49,741 nt of DNA from Actinomycetospora lutea (GTDB lineage: Bacteria; Actinomycetota; Actinomycetes; Mycobacteriales; Pseudonocardiaceae). Where the stretch lies: the NCBI RefSeq assembly GCF_028737205.1, contig NZ_JAQZAL010000039.1, forward strand, positions 1 to 49,741, in the 5' to 3' direction. Position numbers and translations under genes: made by a program. Position 1 is the stretch's first letter. Each line of letters starts with the position of its first letter. Of the stretch, positions 8,392 to 16,058 are shown one piece after another. Below the pieces are notes generated by a model, which saw nothing but the letters and a program-made list of their open reading frames with translations, was not told the origin of the DNA and did not search any database.

Positions 8392-8601
8392 ATGGGATTC
8401 CGTCTGCTGCCCCACGTCCATCCGCGCCATCACCTGCGGCGCACCTTCCGGCTCGGCCCGTTGCGCCTGCACGCCGGCCCCGACGGCGTCAGCTGGGGAC
8501 TCGGCGCCGGACGCTGGTCGTGGAACGCGAAGAGCCGCCGCCACACCGTGGACACCCCCGGCCCGGGCTACTGGCAGAGCAAGGGTCGCCCCCGCCGGTA
8601 G
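8392..8601 (+). CDS. small DUF4236-like protein
   Basis: 69 residues beginning MGFRLLPHVHPRHHLRRTF and continuing RLGPLRLHAGPDGVSWGLG, then TPGPGYW near the end. This follows the DUF4236 layout (MGFRFRK..., LNLSKSGVSxSxG, LPGTGLSY) of short beta-rich proteins of unknown role. ATG start with GAGGAGG about 8 bases upstream. A single gene, with about 100 bases between it and the truncated ATPase. Confidence 0.75.
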   Translation: MGFRLLPHVHPRHHLRRTFRLGPLRLHAGPDGVSWGLGAGRWSWNAKSRRHTVDTPGPGYWQSKGRPRR

Positions 8602-8608
8602 GGGCCGG

Positions 8609-8932
8609 TCAGTCGGCGAGCTCGACGTAGACGCGCCGCCAGGGCCGGTCGTCGATCAGCTCCCAGCGGTGGCCGCCACCGGCGGTGTCCTCGGCGAGGA
8701 GGACGTCGCCGGGGCGCAGCACGAAGGTGTCGCCGTCGCGGGTCGTGAAGCGCAGGGTGCCGGAGAGCGTGACGACGTACTGGCGGCACGGGGCGTCGTG
8801 CCAGGCCAGGGCGCTGCCCGCCGGGGACTCCTCGGCGTGCACGCGGCGCGCGTCCGCCGCAGGCGGGAGCCCGGACTCCTCGCGGAACCGCGACTCGCCG
8901 TCCTCGGTCCAGAGCCGGACGAGGCGGCTCAC
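8609..8932 (-). CDS. small cupin-domain protein
   Basis: 107 residues with a single cupin barrel. Motif 1 is degenerate (ALAWHDAPCRQYVVTLSGTLRFTTRDGDTFVLRPGDVLLAED, given as the region about residues 45-87); the PGDVLLAEDTAGGGHRWE part is cupin motif 2 with one His. The GTG start overlaps the stop of the upstream solute-binding gene (GTGA), so the two are coupled. Substrate unknown. Confidence 0.75.
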   Translation of the reverse strand: MSRLVRLWTEDGESRFREESGLPPAADARRVHAEESPAGSALAWHDAPCRQYVVTLSGTLRFTTRDGDTFVLRPGDVLLAEDTAGGGHRWELIDDRPWRRVYVELAD

Positions 8933-9675
8933 GGGGCCTGCCCGGTGACCACGGACGTCGTCGTGCCCGGGGCGTCGGTGCCGAGCCACGCCCGCCCGAG
9001 GCGCGCGAGCGTGCCGTCGGCGCGCAGCGCGTCGAGGGCCCGGTCGACGTCGGCGGCCAGGCCTGCGTCGTCGCGCCGGACGGCGACGCCGAGGTCCTCG
9101 TGGGTGATCCCGGTCTGGACCACCCCGAGCGTCGGCCGATCGCGCGTGAGCGCCCGCATGACGGGCTCGAGCTTCATGAAGCCGTCGAGCCTCCCGGCCG
9201 CGAGGTCGTCGAGCGCGGTGAGGATGTCGCGGTAGGCGTAGCGGCGCACCCCGCCGATCCGCCCGGCGTGCGCGAGCGCGTCGGCCACCGGCTCGGAGGT
9301 GTTGCCCCGCTGCACCCCGAGCGTCCGGCCGCCGAGGTCGTCGAGGCCGGTGACGTCGGGGTGGCGCCGCCGGTCGACGACGAGGCTCTGCCCGGAGCGC
9401 ACGTAGGGCCGGCAGAACCGGGCGAGCGTCCGGCGGTGCTCGGTGATCGTCGCGCCGGACGCCACGACGTCGTAGTCGCCGCGGTCGAGCCCGGCGAAGA
9501 TGCCGTCGAAGTCGTCGGCCTCGTAGCGCACGAGGACGAACGTGCGCCCGAGGCGGGCGGCGACCTCCCGCATCACCGCGGGATCGAAGCCGACGGCGTC
9601 GCCGTGCTCGCCCTCGAGCTCGAACGGCGGATCGGGCAGGGCCGCGCCCACCCGCAGCACGTCGCCGTCGCCCAT
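8929..9675 (-). CDS. periplasmic-type solute-binding protein, family 3, without signal peptide
   Basis: 248 residues with the SBP_bac_3 pattern: LRVGAALPDPPFE, GDAVGFDPAVMREVAARLGR, FDGIFAGLDRGDYDVVASGATITEHR and LGGRTLGVQRGNTSE. No signal peptide or lipobox is visible and no transporter genes adjoin it, so it may act in the cytoplasm or be secreted by another route. The ATG has no ribosome site; a CAGACT hexamer ends 6 bases upstream, which fits a leaderless mRNA. Coupled to the cupin gene. Confidence 0.8.
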   Translation of the reverse strand: MGDGDVLRVGAALPDPPFELEGEHGDAVGFDPAVMREVAARLGRTFVLVRYEADDFDGIFAGLDRGDYDVVASGATITEHRRTLARFCRPYVRSGQSLVVDRRRHPDVTGLDDLGGRTLGVQRGNTSEPVADALAHAGRIGGVRRYAYRDILTALDDLAAGRLDGFMKLEPVMRALTRDRPTLGVVQTGITHEDLGVAVRRDDAGLAADVDRALDALRADGTLARLGRAWLGTDAPGTTTSVVTGQAP

Positions 9676-9764
9676 GGCGGCAGTCTGGCGCGCAGCGACG
9701 GTCGGGGGAAGGTCACGCGGCACGCGGACCAGGCGCGGCGTCCGGCCCGGCGCACCACGGCCGA

Positions 9765-9822
9765 ATCGTGACGGTCGCGGGCCCGCTCGGCGGTCGTCCG
9801 CGCCGACGCGCGGCGTCACGAT
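9765..9822. promoter_or_regulatory. inverted repeat upstream of the methyltransferase
   Basis: Nine-base arms ATCGTGACG (9765-9773) and CGTCACGAT (9814-9822), 40 bases apart, extending to 11 of 12 matching positions with flanking CG. They lie just before the ATG at 9829. Possible operator pair or large hairpin. Confidence 0.4.
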
Positions 9823-9828
9823 CCGACG

Positions 9829-10854
9829 ATGACGACCGAGACCACCGCGACCACCTCCGGGGCGACCGAGTCGCCCGCGATGCGCATGATGGGGCTGCTC
9901 TACGGCTCGGTGGTCGGCCGGCTGGTGTCGATCGTCGCCGAGTTCGGGGTCGCGGACCTCTGTGCCGACGGGCCGCGCGGGGTCGACGAGCTCGCCGCCG
10001 ACACCGACGCCGACCCGGACACGCTGTACCGGATGCTGCGCGCGCTCGCCGCCGCCGGCGTGTTCACCGAGGTCGCGCCGAGGACCTTCGCGCTCACCGA
10101 CCTGGGCACGACCCTGCGCAGCGAGGTGCCGGGCTCGATGCGCGACCACGCCCGCAACTGGGGCTCGGCGGAGTACCTGCACACCCTCATCGGGCTCGGC
10201 GGCGCCCTCCGGACGGGCCGGCCGTCCTTCGACACCCACCACGGCGTCGACTGGTGGTCCTACCTCGCCGCCCACCCGCGGCGGGCGCAGGTGTTCGACC
10301 GGGCGATGGGCAACCGGGCCCGCCAGATCGCCGCCGCCGTCCTCGCGGTCTGCGACCTCTCCGGGGTCCGGCGGCTCGTCGACGTCGGCGGCGGACAGGG
10401 CCACCTGGTCGCCGCGGTGCTCGACCGGTACCCCGGCATCGAGGCGGTCGTGCTCGACCGGCCCGAGGTGGTGGCGGGCGCCGCGGCGGTCGTCGGCGGG
10501 CGGGCCACCGCGGTCGGCGGCGACTTCTTCGCCGCCGTCCCGCCCGGCGCCGACCGCTACGTGCTCTCCAGCGTGCTGCACGACTGGGCGGACGACGACG
10601 CCGTGACGATCCTGCGCCGCATCCGGGAGGCGATGGACCCCGCCGGCCGGCTGCTCGTGGTGGAGACGGTGCTGCCCGAGGGCGACGAGCCGCACCTGGG
10701 CAAGCTCCTCGACGTCCTCATGCTCGCCCTGGTCGGCGGGCGCGAGCGCACCGAGCGGGAGTACGCCGCCCTGCTCGACCGCGCCGACCTGCGGATCGAG
10801 GAGATCGTCCCCACGGCCACGCCGGTCGGCGTGCTCGTGGCCGCGCCCGCCTGA
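9829..10854 (+). CDS. SAM-dependent O-methyltransferase (Methyltransf_2 family)
   Basis: 341 residues. The N-terminal half is a dimerisation/winged-helix domain (VADLCADGPRGVDELAADTDADPDTLYRMLRALAAAGVF region, residues about 43-81). The C-terminal half is a class I methyltransferase with motif I VDVGGGQGHL (about 184-193), VVLDRPEVV, and LSSVLHDWADDDA with the His that acts as base in this family. Typical of small-molecule O-methyltransferases in secondary metabolism; the substrate is unknown. No biosynthetic cluster surrounds it. Confidence 0.88.
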   Translation: MTTETTATTSGATESPAMRMMGLLYGSVVGRLVSIVAEFGVADLCADGPRGVDELAADTDADPDTLYRMLRALAAAGVFTEVAPRTFALTDLGTTLRSEVPGSMRDHARNWGSAEYLHTLIGLGGALRTGRPSFDTHHGVDWWSYLAAHPRRAQVFDRAMGNRARQIAAAVLAVCDLSGVRRLVDVGGGQGHLVAAVLDRYPGIEAVVLDRPEVVAGAAAVVGGRATAVGGDFFAAVPPGADRYVLSSVLHDWADDDAVTILRRIREAMDPAGRLLVVETVLPEGDEPHLGKLLDVLMLALVGGRERTEREYAALLDRADLRIEEIVPTATPVGVLVAAPA

Positions 10855-10907
10855 TCACCCGCCGTGGGTACTCGACGGCGGGCCCCACGGGGAGCAGGGT
10901 GCCGCCC
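10855..10907 (+). promoter_or_regulatory. degenerate MalT-box-like dyad and leaderless promoter
   Basis: TCACCC-GCCGT-GGGTAC at 10855-10871 matches the recurring dyad of this window in 10 of 12 arm bases. CAGGGT (10895-10900) starts 40 bases after the dyad start and ends 7 bases before the GTG at 10908, the same geometry as the stronger sites. Confidence 0.4.
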
Positions 10908-11576
10908 GTGAGCGACACCGCCGATGCCCGCGCGCTGGTCCCCGGCGCCATGGACCGCGTCACCGCCCGGGTCCGCGCCGTGGGCGCCGGCATCTGGCGC
11001 GCCCCGACCCCGTGCACCGAGTGGGCCGTGCGCGACCTCGTGGCCCACCTCTGCTTCGAGCACCTCTGGGCCCCGCACGTGCTGGCGGGCACGTCGATGG
11101 GCGTGGTGGGCGACCGCTACGACGGCGACCTGCTCCACGGCGACCCGCCCGGCGCCTGGCAGCGCGCCGTCGCCCGCTCGCGGCCGGTCTGGACGGCGAC
11201 CGACACCCACGCCGCCCGCGTGCACACCTCGTTCGGCTGGATCCCCGTCGAGGAGTACGCCGAGCAGATGCTGCTCGACCTCACCGTGCACGAGTGGGAC
11301 CTCGCGCGCGGCGCGGGTCTCGACGAGGAGCTCGACCCCGTCGGCGTCGAGCGCGCGCTGAGCTACATCCGCCGCGACCCGGTCATGCTCACCGGTCCGG
11401 GGCTGTGGCGTCCCCCCGTCGCGCCCTGCAGCGACGAGCCCCGGGACGTGCTGCTGGCGCTCCTGGGGCGCGAGGTCCAGATGACCGCCCTCGAGCCGCC
11501 GCCCGCGCCGGTGTCCCGCGCCGACCCCGGCCCGCCGGGCGCCCCGGCCCCGCGTCGGGCAGGTTCGGGGTCATGA
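10908..11576 (+). CDS. maleylpyruvate isomerase/DinB-like metal-binding protein (TIGR03086 type)
   Basis: 222 residues. The pattern TPCTEWAVRDLVAHLCFEHLW at the N-terminus and EEYAEQMLLDLTVHEWDLARGAG further on is that of actinobacterial TIGR03086/MDMPI_N proteins, a four-helix bundle with metal-binding His residues. The C-terminus is proline-rich. I placed the start at GTG 10908, 7 bases after a -10-like CAGGGT; GTG 10899 is possible. Its end overlaps the enoyl-CoA hydratase start as ATGA. Role unknown, probably thiol-dependent detoxification in the family. Confidence 0.75.
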   Translation: MSDTADARALVPGAMDRVTARVRAVGAGIWRAPTPCTEWAVRDLVAHLCFEHLWAPHVLAGTSMGVVGDRYDGDLLHGDPPGAWQRAVARSRPVWTATDTHAARVHTSFGWIPVEEYAEQMLLDLTVHEWDLARGAGLDEELDPVGVERALSYIRRDPVMLTGPGLWRPPVAPCSDEPRDVLLALLGREVQMTALEPPPAPVSRADPGPPGAPAPRRAGSGS

Positions 11577-12370
11577 CGACGCTCCCCGTGACGGTCGACC
11601 TCGACGAGGCAGGCCTCGCCGTGGTCACCATCGACCACCCGCCGCTCAACCTCTACGACCAGGCCCTGCACACCGCGCTGCGCGACGCGGTCGCCGAGCT
11701 GGAACGGGCGGGCCCGCGGGCGGTGCTCGTGCGGGCCGAGGGCGAGGTCGTCAGCGGCGGCGTGGACGTCAAGCAGGTCTTCCACCCGATGGCGCAGGCC
11801 GGGGACGCCGAGCGCGGCACGGCCTACTTCGCCGAGCTGGTCGAGACCGGCCGCCGCCTGCACCACCTGCCCTGCCCGACGGTGTTCGCCGCCCACGGGC
11901 TGACGCTGACGTGGGCCTTCGAGGTCGCGCTCGCCTGCGACCTCATCGTCGCGACGCCGCGGGCCTCGTTCGGGCTGATCGAGGCCACGGTCGGGCTGAC
12001 CCCGGCGATGGGCGGCACGCAGCGCCTCGCCGAGCGGGCCGGGATCGGGCGGGCGCGCCTGCTCGTCATGACCGCGGGCCGCTTCGGCGCCGAGGAGCTC
12101 GAGGGCTGGGGCGTCGTCGACCGCCTCGTGCCCGAGGACGGGTTCGACGAGGCCGCGCGGGCGTTCGCCGCGCAGCTCGCCGCCGGGCCCACCCGGGCGC
12201 ACGCGGCGACGAAGGAGATCCTGCGCCACCTCACCGAGGGCGGGCTGGAGGCGGCGAACGAGGTCACCCCGCAGGCCGCCGGCGCGCTGTTCGCCACCGC
12301 GGACCTCGCCGGCGCGATGGCCTCGTTCGTCGAGCAGGGGCACGGGAAGGCGACGTTCTCCGGCCGGTGA
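11573..12370 (+). CDS. enoyl-CoA hydratase/isomerase family protein
   Basis: 265 residues, the usual crotonase length. The oxyanion-hole segment reads SGGVDVKQVF (about residues 61-70) and the second reads ACDLIVATPRASFGLIEATVGLTPAMGGTQRL (region about 121-152), with E at the catalytic position of hydratases. The N-terminal PLNLYD corresponds to the family's PxNal. ATG overlaps the preceding stop. Likely acts on acyl-CoA, but the substrate is not indicated by neighbours. Confidence 0.88.
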   Translation: MTTLPVTVDLDEAGLAVVTIDHPPLNLYDQALHTALRDAVAELERAGPRAVLVRAEGEVVSGGVDVKQVFHPMAQAGDAERGTAYFAELVETGRRLHHLPCPTVFAAHGLTLTWAFEVALACDLIVATPRASFGLIEATVGLTPAMGGTQRLAERAGIGRARLLVMTAGRFGAEELEGWGVVDRLVPEDGFDEAARAFAAQLAAGPTRAHAATKEILRHLTEGGLEAANEVTPQAAGALFATADLAGAMASFVEQGHGKATFSGR

Positions 12371-12382
12371 CGGGGCGGGTGG

Positions 12383-12721
12383 CTAGCCGTCGACCCGCAT
12401 CCGCCAGGCGTCGGTGACGAGCTCGGTCAGTCGCGGGACGTCGACCTTCTCGAGGCGCACCAGCACGAACGGGAGCCCCTCGTAGCTCGGCGTCGAGAAG
12501 AAGAGGTCGGGCTCGCCGCGCAGCAGCGCCTGCCGCTCGGCCTCGTCGCCGACGAACAGGACCGCGATGTCGGTGCGCAGGACCCGGCGCCCGCTGCTGC
12601 GGTCCGGGTACGACCAGACGAACCCGCGCCCGCCCACGCGGAAGTCGAAACCGTCGCTGTCGATCTCCTCGACGTCGTCCAGGCCGAGCGCCAGCCGGCG
12701 GACGTCGTGCACGTCGGCCAT
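12383..12721 (-). CDS. MmcQ/YjbR family protein
   Basis: 112 residues. VHDVRRLALGLDDVEE, GGRGFVWSYPD and LVTDAWRMRV near the end match the MmcQ/YjbR (CyaY-like) fold, a small DNA-binding-like family of unknown role. No Shine-Dalgarno: TAGCTT ends 8 bases before the ATG, so the mRNA is probably leaderless. It converges on the enoyl-CoA hydratase gene. Confidence 0.8.
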   Translation of the reverse strand: MADVHDVRRLALGLDDVEEIDSDGFDFRVGGRGFVWSYPDRSSGRRVLRTDIAVLFVGDEAERQALLRGEPDLFFSTPSYEGLPFVLVRLEKVDVPRLTELVTDAWRMRVDG

Positions 12722-12809
12722 GGTCGCGCAAGCTAGCAGCGACCCCCGACGGCGGGCGGGCGAGCACGCGCGAGGGTGCGCGGCGGGCCCGCCGGGTACG
12801 TCCGGGCCC

Positions 12810-13052
12810 ATGACCGCAGACGACGGCAGCACGCCCGGTGTCGACCCCCGGGAGCTCGGCGAGGACTCCCTGCTCGGGGAGCTCGAGCACCTCCACGACA
12901 CCCGCCACGTCACGTTCCGCCACGGCAGCGACGACGCCCTGGCGGCGCACGACCGCCGCACCCGCGAGCTCGAGGGCGAGTACCTGCGGCGGCACCCCGA
13001 GCGCGAGGTCGACCCGGCGCGCACCCGGCAGGGCGCGCGCCACGACACCTAG
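12810..13052 (+). CDS. DUF6158-like small protein
   Basis: 80 residues, charged, largely helical: ELGEDSLLGELEHLHDTRH, then TFRHGSDDALAAHDRRTRELEGEYLRRHPEREVDP, ending ARTRQGARHDT (quoted in parts). This matches small actinobacterial DUF6158 proteins of unknown function. No ribosome site; TACGTC lies 7 bases before the ATG, again suggesting leaderless transcription. The deacetylase gene follows after about 10 bases. Confidence 0.75.
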   Translation: MTADDGSTPGVDPRELGEDSLLGELEHLHDTRHVTFRHGSDDALAAHDRRTRELEGEYLRRHPEREVDPARTRQGARHDT

Positions 13053-13062
13053 GGGCCGGGTG

Positions 13063-13695
13063 ATGGCGCCCCTCGTGACCGCGCTCGCCCCCGTGCTGGC
13101 GGGGCGGGTGCTGTTCGCCGTGCCCACCCGCGCCCCGCGGTTCGCGGTGACGGTCGACGACGGCCCGGACCCGGCGACGACGCCCGCGCTGCTCGACGTG
13201 CTGGCCCGCCACGGCGCCCGCGCGACCTTCTTCCTGCTCGGCGAGCGGGCGGCGGCGCACCCCGACCTCGTCGCCGCCATCGGGGCCGGGGGCCACGAGC
13301 TCGGCAACCACACCTGGCGCGACGAGCCCACCCACCGGCTGCCCGTCGACGCGTTCGCGGCGGGGCTGGCCGACACGCAACGGGTCCTCGGGGAGCACGG
13401 CCCGGTGCGGTGGTTCCGGCCCGGGTCGGGCTGGCCGACCGCCCGGCACCTCGCGGTCGCCGAGCGGGCCGGCCTGCGCTGCGCGCTCGGGAGCGCGGTG
13501 GCGATCGCCGGGTCCGGCGCCGGAACCGCGGGCACGCCGCGGGCCCTGGACGCCGTGGTGCGGCGGGGGAGCGTGGTCGTCCTGCACGAGGGGCCGGGCC
13601 GCGGGGCGGTCCCCGCCACCCTCGACGCCCTGCTGGCGCGGACCGCCCGCCGGGGTCTCGCCGCCGTCACGCTCACCGAGCTGACGGGCGGCTGA
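13063..13695 (+). CDS. polysaccharide deacetylase family protein (NodB/CE4)
   Basis: 210 residues. Motif 1 is TVDDGPDP (about residues 27-34) with the catalytic and metal Asp pair. Motif 2 is GNHTWRDEPTH (about 79-89), with an unusual spacing between the metal His residues. RPGSGW stands where RPPYG is usual and VVLHEG supplies the last His. No clear signal peptide, only a short hydrophobic start. Likely a divergent carbohydrate or peptidoglycan deacetylase; the altered motifs leave activity open. Confidence 0.75.
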   Translation: MAPLVTALAPVLAGRVLFAVPTRAPRFAVTVDDGPDPATTPALLDVLARHGARATFFLLGERAAAHPDLVAAIGAGGHELGNHTWRDEPTHRLPVDAFAAGLADTQRVLGEHGPVRWFRPGSGWPTARHLAVAERAGLRCALGSAVAIAGSGAGTAGTPRALDAVVRRGSVVVLHEGPGRGAVPATLDALLARTARRGLAAVTLTELTGG

Positions 13696-13717
13696 CGCCG
13701 GTTCCTGCGCCGTCAGC
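13691..13717. terminator. hairpin between convergent genes
   Basis: GCTGACG (13691-13697) pairs with CGTCAGC (13711-13717) across a 13-base loop and overlaps both stop codons of the convergent deacetylase and DUF5709 genes. No T tract. Confidence 0.4.
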
Positions 13718-14141
13718 GGTCGTCGTCGACCAGGTGGATCGCGGCCTCCTCGGCGCTCGCGCCCGCGCCGTCGATGCCCACGTCGTCGGCGAAGAAGTCC
13801 TCGCCGTCCTCGCGCAGCACCAGGCGCCCGGAGCGGCCCTCGCCGACCTCGTCGTCCCAGGGCTCGCCGTCGGTGTCGCTCGCGTCGCCGATCCCGTCGG
13901 CGTCGGCGTCGGTGTCGGTGTCGTCGGGCTGCTCCCGGCGCAGGCGCCCGGCCAGCGGCTGGCCCTCGCGCTCCTCCTCGGGCGTGATCCCCCAGGCGTC
14001 GACGCCCCAGGGCTGTTCGTGGGGGGAGACGCCCTCGTCGAGCTGGTCGTCGAGGTCGGGGTCGTCGAGCGACTCGGCCTCGTCGAGCTGCTCGAACACG
14101 GTGTCGTCGCCGGCGTCGCGGTCCGCATCGGGGGTGGTCAC
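13713..14141 (-). CDS. DUF5709 family acidic protein
   Basis: 142 residues, strongly acidic (Asp/Glu rich) with DDPDLDDQLDEGVSPHEQPWG, ITPEEEREG and EEAAIHLVDD at the end (read in parts). This is the DUF5709 layout: YSPPERP/W-G motif followed by a long acidic linker and a C-terminal AEExAxHxV segment. Soluble and probably disordered; function unknown. GTG start at 14141 with weak ribosome site. Confidence 0.8.
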   Translation of the reverse strand: MTTPDADRDAGDDTVFEQLDEAESLDDPDLDDQLDEGVSPHEQPWGVDAWGITPEEEREGQPLAGRLRREQPDDTDTDADADGIGDASDTDGEPWDDEVGEGRSGRLVLREDGEDFFADDVGIDGAGASAEEAAIHLVDDDR

Positions 14142-14169
14142 GGGCCCAGTGTGCCTTCCGCGACGGCGC

Positions 14170-15381
14170 TCAGGTCGCCGGTGCGGGACGGGGTGGCGGC
14201 GCCGTGACCGCGGGTTCGCCCTCGGTGTCCGCGGCGTCACCCTCGGCGTCCGCGGCGGCGGTACCGGCCTTCTCCCGGCGCTTGCGCTCCTTCTTCTCCT
14301 TCTTCTCGGGCGGGCTGTTCGCCCCGATCAGCGCCTCGACCCAGCGGGCGCTCGGGTCGCAGTCCACCAGCACCGCCTTGATCAGCAGCGTGGCGGGGAT
14401 CGCGAGCAGGGCGCCGAGCGGGCCGAGGACCCACGCCCAGAACAGCAGGGCCACGAAGGTGATGGTCGTCGAGAGCCCGACGGCGTCGCCGGTGAAGTGC
14501 GGCTGGATCAGCGACTGCACGATCGCGTTGAGCACGCAGTAGACGATCACCACGGCGAGCGCCTGCTGCCACCCGCCGACGAGCAGCGCCACGAGGGCGG
14601 GCGGGACGACGCCGATGATGAAGCCGATGTTCGGGATGAAGTTGGTGATGAACGACAGCAGGCCCCAGAGGATCACCAGCGGGATGCCCATGATCGCGAG
14701 GGCGATCGAGTCGAGCACGGCCACGATCAGCCCGAAGACGGCCGTGACGACGAGGTAGCGCCGCGTCCCGTGGGCGAAGCTCAGCATGGCCTCGACCATG
14801 TGCGGCCGGTCCGCGCCGATGGCGGCCAGCCGCCGGCTCGCGCCGCTCGCCTCCGCGATGAGGAACAGCAGGAGCGCGAGGATGAACACGAGGCTGGTCA
14901 GGGCCCCGCTCACGCCCGAGAGCAGGCCGCCGACCGCCCCGGCGATCTTGCCGAGGTCGACCGACGACGCCGTGGCCTGCGCTTGCGAGGGGTCGAAGCC
15001 GACGCGCTTGAGCGCGGATTCCACCGAGGCCGTGAGCCCCTGGATCCGGCCCGAGTACTGCGGGACGAGCGCCACCAGCTGCCCGACCGAAGCGATCATC
15101 ACCCCGACCAGCCCGACGATCGCCCCGAAGATCACGACGACCAGGGCCAGCACCGTGAGCCACCCCGGCCAGCCGTGTCGGCGCAGGAAACCCTGCAGCG
15201 GGGCGACCGCGATCACGATCACCAGCGCGAGCAGGATCGGCGCCACGAGCCAGGCACCGGCCTGGAGACCCGCGACGACGATGACGACGGACGCCGCGCC
15301 GAGCATGAGCATCAGGGCGCGGGGGACCCCGGTGCGTCCGGCCTGCGGGCCGGCGTCGGGCACCTCGATGGAGGAGGACAT
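14170..15381 (-). CDS. AI-2E family transporter (membrane permease)
   Basis: 403 residues with about eight membrane segments: a pair near residues 23-65, one near 75-105, a long soluble helical region (about 120-165), then five C-terminal segments. The PNIGFIIGVVPPALVALL and LNAIVQSLIQPHFTGDAVGLS regions are the family's conserved signature. The charged C-terminal tail (EKKEKKERKRREK, then acidic Ala-rich) is cytoplasmic. The ATG lies 8 bases after TACCGT, so it is likely leaderless and driven from the dyad at 15419. Family members export small molecules or Na+; the substrate is unknown. Confidence 0.88.
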   Translation of the reverse strand: MSSSIEVPDAGPQAGRTGVPRALMLMLGAASVVIVVAGLQAGAWLVAPILLALVIVIAVAPLQGFLRRHGWPGWLTVLALVVVIFGAIVGLVGVMIASVGQLVALVPQYSGRIQGLTASVESALKRVGFDPSQAQATASSVDLGKIAGAVGGLLSGVSGALTSLVFILALLLFLIAEASGASRRLAAIGADRPHMVEAMLSFAHGTRRYLVVTAVFGLIVAVLDSIALAIMGIPLVILWGLLSFITNFIPNIGFIIGVVPPALVALLVGGWQQALAVVIVYCVLNAIVQSLIQPHFTGDAVGLSTTITFVALLFWAWVLGPLGALLAIPATLLIKAVLVDCDPSARWVEALIGANSPPEKKEKKERKRREKAGTAAADAEGDAADTEGEPAVTAPPPRPAPAT

Positions 15382-15389
15382 GCTGCCGG

Positions 15390-15463
15390 ACGGTAGAGAT
15401 CCCGCCCGCGCGCGCGGCTCACCCGCGCTGGGTGAGCCCGCATCGGGCGACGCTGCCTACCGT
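15390..15463. promoter_or_regulatory. perfect MalT-box-like dyad with two divergent -10 elements
   Basis: TCACCC-GCGCT-GGGTGA at 15419-15435 is a perfect dyad, extended to GGCTCACCC/GGGTGAGCC. TACCGT (15458-15463) starts 39 bases after it on the plus strand, and the same hexamer on the minus strand (15395 down to 15390) starts 40 bases away. One site can thus serve both the membrane-protein gene at 15526 and the AI-2E gene at 15381. Confidence 0.6.
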
Positions 15464-15525
15464 CCGGGGAACCGCGCCCGGAGCCGGTAGCGTCCACAGC
15501 CCGCCCCGCCCACCCGGGAGGCCCC

Positions 15526-16047
15526 GTGACCACACCGCCGGACGCCCCGTCCAGCTCGCCGCCCCACAGCCCGACGGTGCTGCGGCGCCACCGGCTCCGG
15601 GCCTCGGTGTACGGCACGCTCATGGCCATGTCGGTGCTCGCCTACCTCGGCGACTACGACCCCGGTCCGGGGCTCGCGGCCCTGACCGTCGCCGGGACCG
15701 GCGTCGCGATCTTCCTCGCCGAGACCTACAGCGGGCTGCTGGCCGGCACCCTCACGGCGCCGCCGCGCTCGGGACGCCAGGTGCTGCGGGCGGTGGTCGG
15801 GGAGAGCGCCGGGACCGGGCTTCCCGGCATCCTCGCGGGCGTGCTCCTGTTCGTGCTGGCGCTGACCGGGCTCGACGTCGCGCTGCGCATCGACGTCACG
15901 CTGTGGGTCGGCGTCGCCGCGCTCGCCGTGCTCAGCCTGCTGGGCGGGCGCGCGGCGCGCCGGCGGCCCCACGTGCAGCTCGCCTGGGCGATCGCCTCGC
16001 TCGCCGTCGGGGCGTCGATCGTGCTGTTCAAGGCCGCGCTGCACTGA
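15526..16047 (+). CDS. integral membrane protein of unknown family
   Basis: 173 residues. After a Pro/Ser-rich start come about five hydrophobic segments (residues about 28-40, 48-62, 92-112, 124-140 and 152-170). LAETYSGLLAGTL lies between the second and third. I do not recognise the family. GTG start with GGGAGG 4-5 bases upstream. Its stop is 11 bases from the YihY gene, so the two are probably co-transcribed. Confidence 0.75.
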   Translation: MTTPPDAPSSSPPHSPTVLRRHRLRASVYGTLMAMSVLAYLGDYDPGPGLAALTVAGTGVAIFLAETYSGLLAGTLTAPPRSGRQVLRAVVGESAGTGLPGILAGVLLFVLALTGLDVALRIDVTLWVGVAALAVLSLLGGRAARRRPHVQLAWAIASLAVGASIVLFKAALH

Positions 16048-16058
16048 CCGGGCGCCCG

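Noticed and set aside
9817..9833. TCACGA-TCCGA-CGATGA at the methyltransferase start as a MalT-box-like dyad
   Set aside because: Both arms deviate, it overlaps the start codon, and no -10-like hexamer lies at 39-40 bases in a useful direction.
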